64,000 bases of DNA from Ralstonia pickettii (GTDB lineage Bacteria > Pseudomonadota > Gammaproteobacteria > Burkholderiales > Burkholderiaceae), in the NCBI RefSeq assembly GCF_001699815.1, contig NZ_MCGB01000061.1:186001-250000 (forward strand), in the 5' to 3' direction. Of the stretch, positions 34,184 through 43,259 are shown piece by piece; positions within the stretch are counted from its first letter, which is position 1, and each line of letters opens with the position of its first letter. The notes under the pieces were generated by a model. It was not told where the DNA came from, did no database searches, and saw only the letters and a program-made list of their open reading frames with translations. The position numbers and the translations under genes were made by a program.

Positions 34184-35191
34184 TCACTCACGGCCGCCGC
34201 GGTTCTTCAACTGGTCGACCAGCACCGCTGCCAGCAGAATCGCGCCGCGCACGAGGTACTGATAGAACGCGTCGATGTTCAGCAGGTTCATCGCGTTCTG
34301 CACGGTGCCCATGATCAGCACGCCGACCAGCACCCCGCTGATGGTCGCGCGGCCGCCCAGCAGCGACACGCCGCCCAGCACGCAGGCCGAGATCACGTTC
34401 AGCTCAAAGCCTTGCGCCGCATTCGGCTGGCCGCTGGTGATGCGCGCCGCCAGAATCACACCGGCCAGCGCGGCAATCACGCCCTGGATCAGGAAGATGA
34501 CGATGCGCGTCATGTTGACGTTCACGCCGGCCAGCCGCGCCGCTTCAGGGTTGCCGCCGATCGCCAGCGTATTGCGGCCGTAGATTGTCTTGTTGAGCAG
34601 GACACCAAACACCACGAAGCACAGCGCCGCGACCCACACCGGCGTCGGCACACCAAAAAAGATGGTGTTGCCGAGGTCGAAGAAATCCATGTCGGACACG
34701 CCCACCGCCTGCCCATGCGAGGCGATGAAGGCGAGGCCGCGCACGATTTCCATCGTGGCCAGCGTGGTGATCAGCGCATTGATCTTCAGCTTGGCGATCA
34801 CGAAACCATTGATGCCGCCGATGATCGCGCCTGCCACCAGGCTGGCGCCAATGCCGAGTGCGATGCTGCCGGTGGCATTGATGATCATCGCGCAGAGCAC
34901 GCCGGCAAACGCCACCGTGGAGCCGATCGACAGATCGAAATCACGCGACGCCAGACAGAACATCATCGTGCAGGCGACCATGCCGATCTGCGAGACCGAC
35001 AGCGCAAGGCCGACCATGTTCTGCCACGAGAAGAAATACTCGACCGAGAACGACAGCGCGGCAAAGAGAATGGCGAAGATCAGCGGCAGGCTGAAATCGT
35101 CCAGCAGGCGAAGCAGGCGCGTCTTGTTCATGGCAGAGCGTGCCGATGCGGCGACGGCATCGGAATGTTGCAGGGGTTGAGACTGGGACAT
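34184..35191 (-). CDS. araH: Sugar ABC transporter permease (AraH type), galactose cluster
   Basis: This 335-residue inner-membrane permease of the ribose/arabinose (CUT2) family has about 8-10 helices and the EAA-like loop region GGNPEAARLAGVNVNMTRI. Conserved stretches are CTMMFCLASRDFDLSIGST and GFELNVISACVLGGVSLLGG. It would form a homodimer with the AraG ATPase at 35.2 kb and receive sugar from AraF at 36.8 kb. The gap to the ATPase gene is 17 nt. A paralogue lies at 50.7 kb. Confidence 0.9.
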   Translation of the reverse strand: MSQSQPLQHSDAVAASARSAMNKTRLLRLLDDFSLPLIFAILFAALSFSVEYFFSWQNMVGLALSVSQIGMVACTMMFCLASRDFDLSIGSTVAFAGVLCAMIINATGSIALGIGASLVAGAIIGGINGFVIAKLKINALITTLATMEIVRGLAFIASHGQAVGVSDMDFFDLGNTIFFGVPTPVWVAALCFVVFGVLLNKTIYGRNTLAIGGNPEAARLAGVNVNMTRIVIFLIQGVIAALAGVILAARITSGQPNAAQGFELNVISACVLGGVSLLGGRATISGVLVGVLIMGTVQNAMNLLNIDAFYQYLVRGAILLAAVLVDQLKNRGGRE

Positions 35192-35208
35192 CTTGGACTC
35201 CGGGGTTC

Positions 35209-36744
35209 TCAGGCAGCCAGCGGCGGCTGCGGTGCAGATGGCAGCGGCGCAGATTCAGGTCGCAGTGCGAGCTTGAGCACGGCTTGCTCGTTGGCCTGTT
35301 CGCGCGGCAGTTCGCCGGCGATGCGGCCTTCGCTCATCACGAGCACGCGATCGGCCACACCCAGAATTTCCGGCAGCTCGCTGGAAATCATCAGCACGGC
35401 CACGCCGCGTTCGGCCAGCTCGTACAGCACCTGGTAAATCTCGTTCTTGGCGCCAACGTCGATGCCGCGCGTCGGCTCGTCGATGATGAGCACGCGCATG
35501 TCGTCTTCCGCCAGCCAGCGGGCCAGGATCGCCTTCTGCTGGTTGCCGCCCGACAGCAGGCGGATCGGCTGCTCGCGGTTGGGTGTCTTGATGCGCAGGC
35601 GCGTGATGTAGTGGTCGGCCGTCTTCGCTTCCTGCTTGTCGTTGACGAACAGGCCGAAGCGACGCTGGTTGCGCCGGCAACTGATGTTGATGTTTTCCGA
35701 CACCGAGCGGCAGCCGATGATGCCTTCTTCCTTGCGGTCTTCCGGGCACAGCACGATGCCTTGGCGGATGGCGTCGGCCACGTCGCGGATGCGGATTGGC
35801 GCGCCGTCGAGCGTAAGACTGCCCGCCGTCTTGCGATCAGCGCCGTAAATCAATCGCGCGAGTTCCGAACGCCCCGCGCCCACCAGCCCGAACAGGCCGA
35901 CGATCTCGCCGCGGCGTACGAACAGGCTTGCCGGTTCAGCCAGCTTCGGGCCCATCAGGCCATCCACCTGCAAGCGCACGTCGCCAAGCGGGCGCGCGCG
36001 GTAATCGAAGATGTCGTCGATCTGGCGGCCGACCATCTGCGCCACCAGCTCGTCGCGCGTGACGTTGGCCATCGACGGGAAATCCGCCACCTTGCGGCCG
36101 TCGCGGAAGATCGTGCAGCCATCGCACAGCTCGAAAATCTCATCGAGACGGTGCGAGATGTAGATCAGCGCCCGGCCCTGCGCGCGCAGGTCTTTCACAA
36201 GGCGGAACAGAATGTCGGTCTCGCGGATCGACAGCGAACTCGTCGGCTCGTCCAGCGCAATGACGCGCGCATCGCGCAGGATCGCCTTGCAGATCTCGAC
36301 CATCTGGCGCTGCCCGATCGACAGGTGTTTCAGCTTGGCGCGCGGGTCCAGATCGACGCCGATGCGGCCGAGCTGCTCGCGCGTCCAGGCCATCGCCTCG
36401 CGCTGACGGATGAACCCGCCGCTGGCCGGCAGGTGGCCCAGCAGCAGGTTGTCCATCACCGTCAGCTCGGGCACCGTCTGCAGTTCCTGATGGATGACGG
36501 CAATACCGGCATCCAGCGCCGCGCGCGTCGTCGGGAACGCCGTCGGCTTTCCCTCCACGACGATCTGCCCGCCATCGGGCTGATAGTCGCCGCCCAGAAT
36601 CTTCAACAGCGTCGACTTGCCCGCGCCGTTCTCGCCCAGCAAGCCGTGCACGCGACCGCATTCGATGCCGAACGACACATCGGACAGCGCCCGCACACCC
36701 GGAAACACCTTGCTGATGCCACGAAACTCAAGAAACGCCGACAT
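35209..36744 (-). CDS. araG: Sugar ABC transporter ATPase (AraG type), galactose cluster
   Basis: The 511-residue protein has two fused nucleotide-binding domains, as in CUT2 importers. The first has Walker [14 protein letters not shown], signature [11 protein letters not shown] and Walker [13 protein letters not shown]. The second has a degenerate Walker A ([10 protein letters not shown]), [15 protein letters not shown] and [17 protein letters not shown]. Its position between the binding protein and the permease fixes the role: ATP-driven import of L-arabinose or galactose. It differs from the second copy at 49.2 kb by a Pro/Ala-rich C-terminus. Confidence 0.93.
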   Translation of the reverse strand: MSAFLEFRGISKVFPGVRALSDVSFGIECGRVHGLLGENGAGKSTLLKILGGDYQPDGGQIVVEGKPTAFPTTRAALDAGIAVIHQELQTVPELTVMDNLLLGHLPASGGFIRQREAMAWTREQLGRIGVDLDPRAKLKHLSIGQRQMVEICKAILRDARVIALDEPTSSLSIRETDILFRLVKDLRAQGRALIYISHRLDEIFELCDGCTIFRDGRKVADFPSMANVTRDELVAQMVGRQIDDIFDYRARPLGDVRLQVDGLMGPKLAEPASLFVRRGEIVGLFGLVGAGRSELARLIYGADRKTAGSLTLDGAPIRIRDVADAIRQGIVLCPEDRKEEGIIGCRSVSENINISCRRNQRRFGLFVNDKQEAKTADHYITRLRIKTPNREQPIRLLSGGNQQKAILARWLAEDDMRVLIIDEPTRGIDVGAKNEIYQVLYELAERGVAVLMISSELPEILGVADRVLVMSEGRIAGELPREQANEQAVLKLALRPESAPLPSAPQPPLAA

Positions 36745-36777
36745 GGCAAGTCTCCTTCAACAACGGTATCCGCAAGA

Positions 36778-37782
36778 TCACAAACCCATCTCTTGGCGGA
36801 CGGCCTTTTCGTTGTCGCGCGTCATCAGGCGGCCGCTGGTCAGGATGAGCGGGTCCGGCGCCTTGTTGCTCTTGACCCACTCGTACATGTTGAGCGAGGT
36901 TTCATAGCCGTGGCGCTTCGGGCTAATCAGCACGGTGCCGAAGAAGCCGGTCTTCTCGGGCTTGGCAAACTCGTTGAGCGCAGACTGGCTGCCGCCGATA
37001 CCTACCCCGATGATGTCCGCCGGCTTCACGCCGTGGCCTTCCGCTGCGCGCACGGCACCCAGCACGGCTTCGTCATTCAGGCCGAAGGCAATCCAGTGCT
37101 TGAACTTCGGGTTCTTGGTCAGGGTGATGTTGGCGGCGTTGAAGGCGGCTTCGGTATCCGTCTTGGCCTGCGGGCTGGTCAGCACGTTGGCGGCCGGGAA
37201 GCCCGCCTTGCTGAGCGCGGCGACTGCACCGTCGGTGCGCTCCTTGGCGGTCGGCAGCTGGTCGTAGGCGATGCGAATGGCGCCGACCTCCGACAGGTTC
37301 CAGCCGCGCTTCTTCATCTCCTGCGCGATGGCATCGCCCACCTGCTCGCCGATCTTCGTGGCCGAGATGCCCATGTGCGGCACGGCTTCGATGGGCTTGC
37401 CGGCGCCATCCACCAAACGGTCATCCACCGTCATCAGCTTGAGGTTGTTCTGTTTGGCCTTGGCCACGACTGCAGGTCCGAGCTTCACGTCGGGCACGCA
37501 GATCACGAAACCCTGCGCGTGCTGCGCGCCCAGGTTGTCGATGGCCGTCAGCACTTCGCCGCCGCTGGGCACGCCGATCTTTACCAGCTTGAAGCCCTTC
37601 TCCTTGGCGGCCTGGTCTGCGAACTTCCACTCATCCTGGAACCACGGCTCTTCGGGCTGCTTGACCAGGAAACCGATCTTCACGTCATCGGCTGCATGGG
37701 CAAACACTGAAAGGCCGCCGGCCATGGCAAACAGCGTGGCAGCCGCAATGGCCTTGAATGTCCCGCGTCGTTGTTGTTGCAT
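36778..37782 (-). CDS. araF: Arabinose/galactose-binding periplasmic protein (AraF type), galactose cluster
   Basis: The 334-residue precursor has a signal peptide of about 30 residues ending in AHA. The mature part begins DDVKIGFLVKQPEEPWFQDE, nearly the E. coli AraF start; the Trp stacks on the sugar. Further AraF marks are GFVICVPDVKLGPAVVAKA, VDDRLVDGAGKPI and FGLNDEAVLGAVRAAEG. AraF proteins bind L-arabinose and also D-galactose and D-fucose, which fits the galactonate genes downstream. It is preceded by dgoK with a 76-nt gap. Confidence 0.92.
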   Translation of the reverse strand: MQQQRRGTFKAIAAATLFAMAGGLSVFAHAADDVKIGFLVKQPEEPWFQDEWKFADQAAKEKGFKLVKIGVPSGGEVLTAIDNLGAQHAQGFVICVPDVKLGPAVVAKAKQNNLKLMTVDDRLVDGAGKPIEAVPHMGISATKIGEQVGDAIAQEMKKRGWNLSEVGAIRIAYDQLPTAKERTDGAVAALSKAGFPAANVLTSPQAKTDTEAAFNAANITLTKNPKFKHWIAFGLNDEAVLGAVRAAEGHGVKPADIIGVGIGGSQSALNEFAKPEKTGFFGTVLISPKRHGYETSLNMYEWVKSNKAPDPLILTSGRLMTRDNEKAVRQEMGL

Positions 37783-37858
37783 GTTTGTCTCCTTGCGATA
37801 CCGTCATTGCGGCATCTGTTCTGCGTTGGATGAAAGAGGGATGGCGTGTGCGCCGGGC

Positions 37859-38872
37859 TCACGCCACCTTCAAGGTTTTGACCAGGCCGCGCTCGCGTGC
37901 GATGGCGATCGCGCCGCTGCCGGCCAGGTGCTCCTGCTGTTCACTGCTGGTGACGGTGACCTTGCCCGAGAAGAAATCGTCGTCCGACACCAGCACGGCC
38001 AGCGCTTCGCGCAGCAGCGGCTTGCCCGTGATGACGAACTGCGTGCCCGGGTTCATGCGGATCGCGCTGCTGTTCTTGAGCGTGAGCAAATCCGCGCCCA
38101 GCACCGCGCCCAGCAGGAAGTTGGCCCGCGCATTGCGCTCGTAGATCGTGAACTGGCCCAGCGTGCGCACCATGAAGCAGGCGCGCCCCAGTCCGATGCT
38201 GCTGGCGCTGCGCGCGCCGGACAGCAACATTTCCGGATCGACCTCGGTGGCAAAGTCCGAGTCGAGCGCGTCGGCCAGGATGGTGTTGTGGGTAATCACG
38301 TGGAGCAGCTCGCCGGCCAGCGTGGTCACACAGCCGGTGATGCGCTGGTCGGCGTCCAGATGCACGAACTTCGAGTGCGACCCGGGCAGCACGATCACCG
38401 CCGGCTCCGTGATGCCGAGGCGCGAGACCAAACCCATGGTCTCGACCTCTTCGCCGCGCATCATGTCCATCGACTCGATGTTGTGCAGGCCGAGGTTGTC
38501 CACCGGATTGCGTACGCCCGGCACGAACCAGATTGGCTGAGGGCACACCTCGGGAATGCTCGCCTGCACCATCCCGGCCGCCAGGTCGCGCAGGCCGGCC
38601 GGCGCGATCAGGTGCGGGACTTCGTGCAGGCCAACGTTGGAGGTGATCATGCCGGAGGCCAGCACCAAGTCGACCTGGCCCATGCCGAAACCGGCCTTCT
38701 GCAGCGCAGCGTCAATCGTGTCTTGCACGCCGCGCTGCAGCGTCGTCCGGTTGCCGGTGATGGCGGTATCGCGCACACCAACCTGGCGCGCAGCCTGGCA
38801 AAGCGCAACGTCATCGCGCCAGACCGTGACGCGTGTGTTGGTGGTACCGGTATCGATGGTGAGGATGTTCAT
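37859..38872 (-). CDS. dgoK: 2-dehydro-3-deoxygalactonokinase
   Basis: DgoK phosphorylates 2-dehydro-3-deoxygalactonate at O6 with ATP. The 337-residue protein begins MNILTIDTGTTNTRVTVW, the phosphate-1 loop of the DgoK family, and shows ASGMITSNVGLHEVPHLIAP and VLPGSHSKFVHLD. The start is the ATG at 38872; the frame permits one three codons earlier. It lies between the porin gene and araF in the same direction, so it is probably an early gene of the operon. Confidence 0.92.
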   Translation of the reverse strand: MNILTIDTGTTNTRVTVWRDDVALCQAARQVGVRDTAITGNRTTLQRGVQDTIDAALQKAGFGMGQVDLVLASGMITSNVGLHEVPHLIAPAGLRDLAAGMVQASIPEVCPQPIWFVPGVRNPVDNLGLHNIESMDMMRGEEVETMGLVSRLGITEPAVIVLPGSHSKFVHLDADQRITGCVTTLAGELLHVITHNTILADALDSDFATEVDPEMLLSGARSASSIGLGRACFMVRTLGQFTIYERNARANFLLGAVLGADLLTLKNSSAIRMNPGTQFVITGKPLLREALAVLVSDDDFFSGKVTVTSSEQQEHLAGSGAIAIARERGLVKTLKVA

Positions 38873-39032
38873 GCGTGGCATTGCTTGGTGTGACTTGGGA
38901 CGCGGCCCGGGTTAAAACCATCCATGAGCCGCAGCGGGCGGCCCCAGGTTGACTTGAGAATTGCCGCCGCTCATGAGGACGTCATCTGGAAACAGCAGCA
39001 TCGCGGGGTCAAGTTGGGGGTGCGCACCACGA

Positions 39033-40109
39033 TCATGAGCGGTTTTTTAGAACGAGTGAACGATACCCGTATAGGCACCCAGCTGGTTCTTCCCCGGCGC
39101 GGTTGTTGTTGGTCGCTTCTACCGAGAAGTTGGCGGTGGCGCTGTTCTGCACGGTGCCCACGCTCGCGTACAGCATCGTGCGCTTGGACAGGTTGTAGTT
39201 TGCGCCGGCCATGAACAGGTTGGCGTTGCCGCCACCGTGGTTCACGTTGACGCGGTAGGCCGCGCCGATCAGCGTCAGCGCCGGCGTGAGTTCGTAGTTG
39301 ATGCCCAGCCAATAATGGTTCGCCTTGGTCGGGGCGCCGGCTGCGGCATCCGGGGCCGACAGGTTTTCATACACGGCAAACAGCTTCGCCTTGCCGATCG
39401 TGTACGTACCGCCGACCGTCGCTTCCTTCGAGAAGTTGAAGATGTCGCTGAACTTGCCGTTGCCGTCGCGGATCACGTCGTAAATCGCGCGCACTTCCAG
39501 CGGACCGGCGGAGTAGACAGCAGACACGCCATCGCGCCGGCTGTTCGTGAAGGAGCCCGGCTGCTCGCCCAGGCCGGTCTGCAGACCGATCTGGAAGCCG
39601 CCCCAGGTCGGGCTCTGGTATTCGACGATGTTGTTGGCACCCGGCCAGTTGCGCCCGCGCACGAGCGTGGCCGAGCCGATGAACTGCTGGCCGGTCGGGT
39701 CGAGGAACCAGACGTCGTTGCTGATGAAGAGGTTCTTGCCCGCAGTCAACGTGCCCCAGGTGGGGCTGGACAGGCCGACGTACGAACGGCGGTTGAACAG
39801 CGCATCGCCATTGGTTTTGCCCTGGGCTGCGCCGAAGCCGGATTCGAGCCGGAAGACCGCCTGCAGACCACCGCCCAGATCCTCCTTGCCCATGAATCCG
39901 AACATGCTGGTCCCCCACTGGTTGTCGGCGGCGCGCCAGAGGCTGCCGCCCGGCGAGGTCGCGGTGGGGGCGACGTTGTTCTGGTAGTCGATGCCGCTGG
40001 CGACGCGGCCGTACAGCGTGACGCTGGTTTGTGCGAGGGCGGGAGCGGTCCAGCCAGCGAGCGCAAGGCCGCACGCCAGCATCCCGCGAACAGCGGTGGT
40101 TCGATTCAT
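39033..40109 (-). CDS. Gram-negative porin with a frameshifted C-terminus
   Basis: The 358-residue reading starts at the ATG at 40109 (Shine-Dalgarno AGGAG) with a clear signal peptide ending in ALAQ. The porin start SVTLYGRVASGIDYQNN and many alternating beta strands of the Burkholderiales porin family follow. The last ~20 residues are abnormal: they end in VLKNRS instead of the usual aromatic beta-signal. Removing one base from the G4 run at 39092-39095 restores NQLGAYTGIVHSF and a TAA at 39047, the expected porin end. So the gene has a one-base insertion, real or a sequencing error. If real, the protein should fail Bam-dependent outer-membrane insertion. It heads the galactose operon and is divergent from a LysR gene. 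Confidence 0.88.
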   Translation of the reverse strand: MNRTTAVRGMLACGLALAGWTAPALAQTSVTLYGRVASGIDYQNNVAPTATSPGGSLWRAADNQWGTSMFGFMGKEDLGGGLQAVFRLESGFGAAQGKTNGDALFNRRSYVGLSSPTWGTLTAGKNLFISNDVWFLDPTGQQFIGSATLVRGRNWPGANNIVEYQSPTWGGFQIGLQTGLGEQPGSFTNSRRDGVSAVYSAGPLEVRAIYDVIRDGNGKFSDIFNFSKEATVGGTYTIGKAKLFAVYENLSAPDAAAGAPTKANHYWLGINYELTPALTLIGAAYRVNVNHGGGNANLFMAGANYNLSKRTMLYASVGTVQNSATANFSVEATNNNRAGEEPAGCLYGYRSLVLKNRS

Positions 40110-40208
40110 GACGTCTCCTGAAATGTTTTTGTAGGCGGGGTCCGGTGCGTCGCGTGGTTTGAGATCGCTGGAGGCACGCACCAGGCATCGTCACCGTCCC
40201 CAGGCGCA

Positions 40209-40264
40209 TTTGTAGTTGGGGCAGCCTTAACGTGGCAAACTACAAATTCTTCGTGAGACGTTAA
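40209..40264. promoter_or_regulatory. Two interleaved inverted repeats between porin and LysR genes
   Basis: TTTGTAGTT (40209-40217) is the exact inverse of AACTACAAA (40238-40246). TTAACG (40227-40232) is the inverse of CGTTAA (40259-40264), and a further TTAACG lies at 40272. They occupy the 175-nt divergent intergenic region between the porin operon and the LysR gene, so they are candidate operators. Confidence 0.5.
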
Positions 40265-40284
40265 ATTTTTCTTAACGAGAACGC

Positions 40285-41211
40285 ATGCCACGGCGCCTCC
40301 CTCCCCTTAATGCATTGCGCGTCTTTGAAGTCGCGGGCCGTCACCTGAGCTTCAGCCGGGCTGCGGATGAGCTTTGCGTGACCAACGCCGCCGTCAGCCA
40401 CCAGATCAAGCAGCTCGAAGATCATCTGGGCAAGAAGCTCTTCGCACGCCGCAACAACCAGCTCACGCTCACAGACGCGGGCGACAACTACCTGCCCCGC
40501 GTGCGGGACGCGCTGCGTGCGCTCGAACAAGCCACCGACCTGTTGATGGACACCGCCGATGCGCCCCTGCGCGTGGCCGTGCCCCCAACCTTCGGCGCCA
40601 AATGGCTGGTGCCGCGGCTGTACCGCTTCTTCAACCAGCACCCGCACGTGCGCGTCGAGGTGTCGACCGCCGATGTGCAGGACCACGGCCAGTTCGATCT
40701 CTGCATTGATGACCGGCAAGTCAACGCACCCAATCTGCGCGTCGAGTGGTTCACCTCCACCGACTTCTTTCCGGTATGCAATGCCACGCTGCAGGCCGCG
40801 ATCCGGATGCCGCAGGACCTGGCCACACAGACGCTCCTGCACGAGCGCGGCGGACGCCATCTCGCGCACCATCCGACATGGCGGCAATGGCTCGACGAGG
40901 TGGGCGTACCCCAGATTGATGCCACGCGCGGGCCGGCGTTTTCCGAGGCGTTGATGGCGCTGCAGGCGGCCATTGACGGCCAGGGCGTGGCGCTCGGGCA
41001 GGGCATTCTCGTCGAATACGACATCGCCGCCGGACGCCTGATGCGCCCACTGGCGACCGAAGCCTCGCTGCGCCTGTCGTACTACCTGATCCATCCGCAC
41101 CAGGCGGCCGAGCACGCAGGCTTTGCACTGTTCCGCCAGTGGCTCGTCGACGAGGTTGCACGCGGCGGCGGCCGCGCACGCAACCAGCCCCCGGCAAGCG
41201 AGGTGTTTTGA
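40285..41211 (+). CDS. LysR-family regulator (GcvA-like), divergent from the porin operon
   Basis: The 308-residue protein has an N-terminal winged HTH (about 6-66) with LNALRVFEVAGRHLSFSRAA and VTNAAVSHQIKQLEDHLG, the pattern of the GcvA subgroup, and a type 2 periplasmic-binding effector domain with VAVPPTFGAKWLVPRLYRF. It is transcribed away from the porin-dgo operon; by the usual LysR rule it should control that operon and itself. The effector is unknown; galactose, galactonate or arabinose are plausible. The sequence shows no fusion or truncation. Confidence 0.9.
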   Translation: MPRRLPPLNALRVFEVAGRHLSFSRAADELCVTNAAVSHQIKQLEDHLGKKLFARRNNQLTLTDAGDNYLPRVRDALRALEQATDLLMDTADAPLRVAVPPTFGAKWLVPRLYRFFNQHPHVRVEVSTADVQDHGQFDLCIDDRQVNAPNLRVEWFTSTDFFPVCNATLQAAIRMPQDLATQTLLHERGGRHLAHHPTWRQWLDEVGVPQIDATRGPAFSEALMALQAAIDGQGVALGQGILVEYDIAAGRLMRPLATEASLRLSYYLIHPHQAAEHAGFALFRQWLVDEVARGGGRARNQPPASEVF

Positions 41212-41288
41212 TTTCTTTTTGATTGTGGCGTGGCGGGCGCTCTACACTACTCGTCCCTGGTTGCACCGCGCCGAAGAAGGAGCCCGCC

Positions 41289-41708
41289 ATGAGCTTCCCC
41301 CGCCCCGCCAACACCCCGTGGCTGGTCCCGTACCTGACCGTGCGCGACGCCTCGGCCGCCATCGCCTTCTATCGCAACGCGTTCGGTTTTGATGTGCAGG
41401 ATGAAATGCACGACCATGGCCGCCCGATCCACGTCGAGATGACCTACCAGGGCCAGCTCATGCTGATGTTTGCGCCCGAAGGCGTCTTTGGCTCCACCGC
41501 GAAAGCCCCGGCCGGCGCGGGCTTTGAATGCCCGCAGAGCTTCCACCTGTATTGCGACGACGTCGACACCGTGTATCAGAACGCGCTCGACCAGGGCGCC
41601 GCGTCCATCATGGCGCCGCACGATGCCTTCTGGGGCGAGCGCTACGCCGCCGTGCGCGATCCCGACGGCTATCGCTGGGGCCTCGCCTGCCGCCCCGCAG
41701 CGGCCTGA
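41289..41708 (+). CDS. VOC (glyoxalase-like) family protein
   Basis: The 139-residue protein folds as two beta-alpha-beta-beta-beta modules of the vicinal oxygen chelate superfamily, resembling PhnB/YdcJ-type small proteins. Visible pieces are PYLTVRDASAAIAFYRNAFG in module 1 and WGERYAAVRDPDGYRWGLA in module 2. His in IHVEM is a possible metal ligand; the substrate is unknown. The ATG at 41289 follows GAAGGAG. It lies 50 nt upstream of rsmE in the same direction. Confidence 0.82.
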   Translation: MSFPRPANTPWLVPYLTVRDASAAIAFYRNAFGFDVQDEMHDHGRPIHVEMTYQGQLMLMFAPEGVFGSTAKAPAGAGFECPQSFHLYCDDVDTVYQNALDQGAASIMAPHDAFWGERYAAVRDPDGYRWGLACRPAAA

Positions 41709-41757
41709 TCGCTCCATCGCTCGATCGCCTGACCGATTCACCACAAGGATTGCTGTA

Positions 41758-42507
41758 ATGGGGCTTCCCCGTTTTTTCGTCGACACGCCGCTGGCCCCCA
41801 ACACCACCGTCACGCTGGACGAGTCCGTCACACGCCACATCCACGTGCTGCGCCTGGCCGCTGGCGATGACATCTGCCTGTTCGATGGCTCCGGCTACGA
41901 ATTTCGTGCACGGCTCGACGCCATCAACAAGCGCGACGCCACCGCCAGCCTTGTCGACGCCACGCAGCCCGACACCGAGGCGCGCTACGCCATCACGCTC
42001 GCGCAAGGCATTGCCGGCGGCGACAAGATGGATTGGCTGATCGAGAAGGCCGTCGAACTGGGCGTCAATGCCGTCGCGCCGCTGCAGACCGAACGCGGCG
42101 TGGTGCGACTCTCCGGCGAGCGTGCCGTCAAGCGCGTGCAGCACTGGCAGGCATTGGTGCAAGCGGCCTGCGAGCAGTGCGGCAGAGCCCGCGTGCCGGT
42201 GGTCGCACCCGTCGCCACGCTGCGCGAATGGCTTGCCACCGCCAAGTCCACCGACGCGCCGCGCGTGTTGCTGTCACCGCGCGGCGCGCAATCGCTCACG
42301 CAGTGGGCCGTGCAATCGCGCACGCGCATCGTAGGCAGCGGCATCGTGCTGCTGATCGGCCCCGAAGGCGGGCTTTCGCCCGACGAGGAAGCACTTGCCG
42401 AGGCCGCCGGTTTCTTACCACTGACACTTGGACGACGTATTCTGAGAACGGAATCGGCGGCGCTTGTGGCCGTCTCCGCGCTGCACGCCGTGCTCGGCGA
42501 GTTCTAG
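41758..42507 (+). CDS. rsmE: 16S rRNA m3U1498 methyltransferase RsmE
   Basis: RsmE methylates U1498 in 16S rRNA with SAM. The 249-residue SPOUT protein has an N-terminal PUA-like domain (HIHVLRLAAGDDICLFDG) and the C-terminal trefoil knot with LLIGPEGGLSPDEEALAEAA and LGRRILRTESAALVAVSAL, both diagnostic. The ATG at 41758 follows AAGGAT. I see no second transcription unit between it and the VOC gene, so they may be co-transcribed. Confidence 0.95.
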   Translation: MGLPRFFVDTPLAPNTTVTLDESVTRHIHVLRLAAGDDICLFDGSGYEFRARLDAINKRDATASLVDATQPDTEARYAITLAQGIAGGDKMDWLIEKAVELGVNAVAPLQTERGVVRLSGERAVKRVQHWQALVQAACEQCGRARVPVVAPVATLREWLATAKSTDAPRVLLSPRGAQSLTQWAVQSRTRIVGSGIVLLIGPEGGLSPDEEALAEAAGFLPLTLGRRILRTESAALVAVSALHAVLGEF

Positions 42508-42599
42508 GTTCTGACGACGAAACACTGACCGTTACTGGCCGTTTGATCCCACCGGTGGGCCTTTCCCCCGTGCCCGCCATTGACCAAAGGAGCTTCATC

Positions 42600-43199
42600 A
42601 TGGGTCTACTCGATTCGATTCTCGGCGGCGGCAATGACGCCAGCGGCGCGCAATCGTCTTTGCTGGGCAACAAGAAAGTGCTGCTCGCCATGGGCGTGCT
42701 GGCCTACCTGGCGATGAAGCACAAGTCGCAAGGCGCGGGCGATGCGGCCGCGCCGCAAGGCCAGGAAGATCAGGGCGGCGGCCTGTTCGGTTCGCTCGGT
42801 GGCCTGCTGGGTGCGGCAGGCGGTGCCGGCGCGCTGGGCGGCCTGCTCGGCGGCGCTGGCGGAGCGGGTGGCCTTGGCGGTCTGCTTGGCGGTTTGCTGG
42901 GCGGCGGCAACACCAATGCTGATCAGGCAGCGGTGGGTGGCCTCGGGCCGCTGCAGCAGATCCTGGAGCAAGCCGGCCTGGGCGAACAGGTGAAATCGTG
43001 GATCGGCAATGGTCAGAACTTGCCGGTGTCGGGCGAGCAGATCACGCAGGCACTGAGCGGCACAGGTGCGTTGGAGGAGGTGTCGAAACTGGCCGCCCAC
43101 CTGGGCATCAGCGAAGGCGACCTCGCCAACCACCTCGCTGAAGGCCTGCCCGAAGCGGTCAACCACCTCACGCCGCAGGGCGCAGTGCCGGCGGCCTGA
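42600..43199 (+). CDS. yidB: YidB family (DUF937) protein
   Basis: The 199-residue protein begins MGLLDSILGGGNDASG, matching the YidB family start. The middle third is a Gly/Leu/Ala-rich stretch of GGLLGG-type repeats (about residues 60-105). The C-terminal part contains the conserved GLGEQVKSWIGNGQNLPVSG and a helical end. The function of YidB is not established. AAAGGAG precedes the ATG. It ends 18 nt before a strong terminator. Confidence 0.9.
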   Translation: MGLLDSILGGGNDASGAQSSLLGNKKVLLAMGVLAYLAMKHKSQGAGDAAAPQGQEDQGGGLFGSLGGLLGAAGGAGALGGLLGGAGGAGGLGGLLGGLLGGGNTNADQAAVGGLGPLQQILEQAGLGEQVKSWIGNGQNLPVSGEQITQALSGTGALEEVSKLAAHLGISEGDLANHLAEGLPEAVNHLTPQGAVPAA

Positions 43200-43216
43200 A
43201 CGTCATCGCCGCACAG

Positions 43217-43249
43217 AAAAAGCCCGCAATTGCGGGCTTTTCTTTTTTT
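43217..43249 (+). terminator. Rho-independent terminator of yidB, probably bidirectional
   Basis: AAAAGCCCGCA, loop AT and TGCGGGCTTTT form an 11-bp stem followed by C and T7. It lies between yidB (stop 43199) and the convergent gbpR gene (stop 43260). Nearly the same stem recurs at 51782. Confidence 0.9.
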
Positions 43250-43259
43250 GCGCTGGCAT

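Noticed and set aside
35140-37710. Open frame of about 850 codons opposite the AraG/AraF genes
   Set aside because: Antisense to clear ABC transporter genes; no domain.
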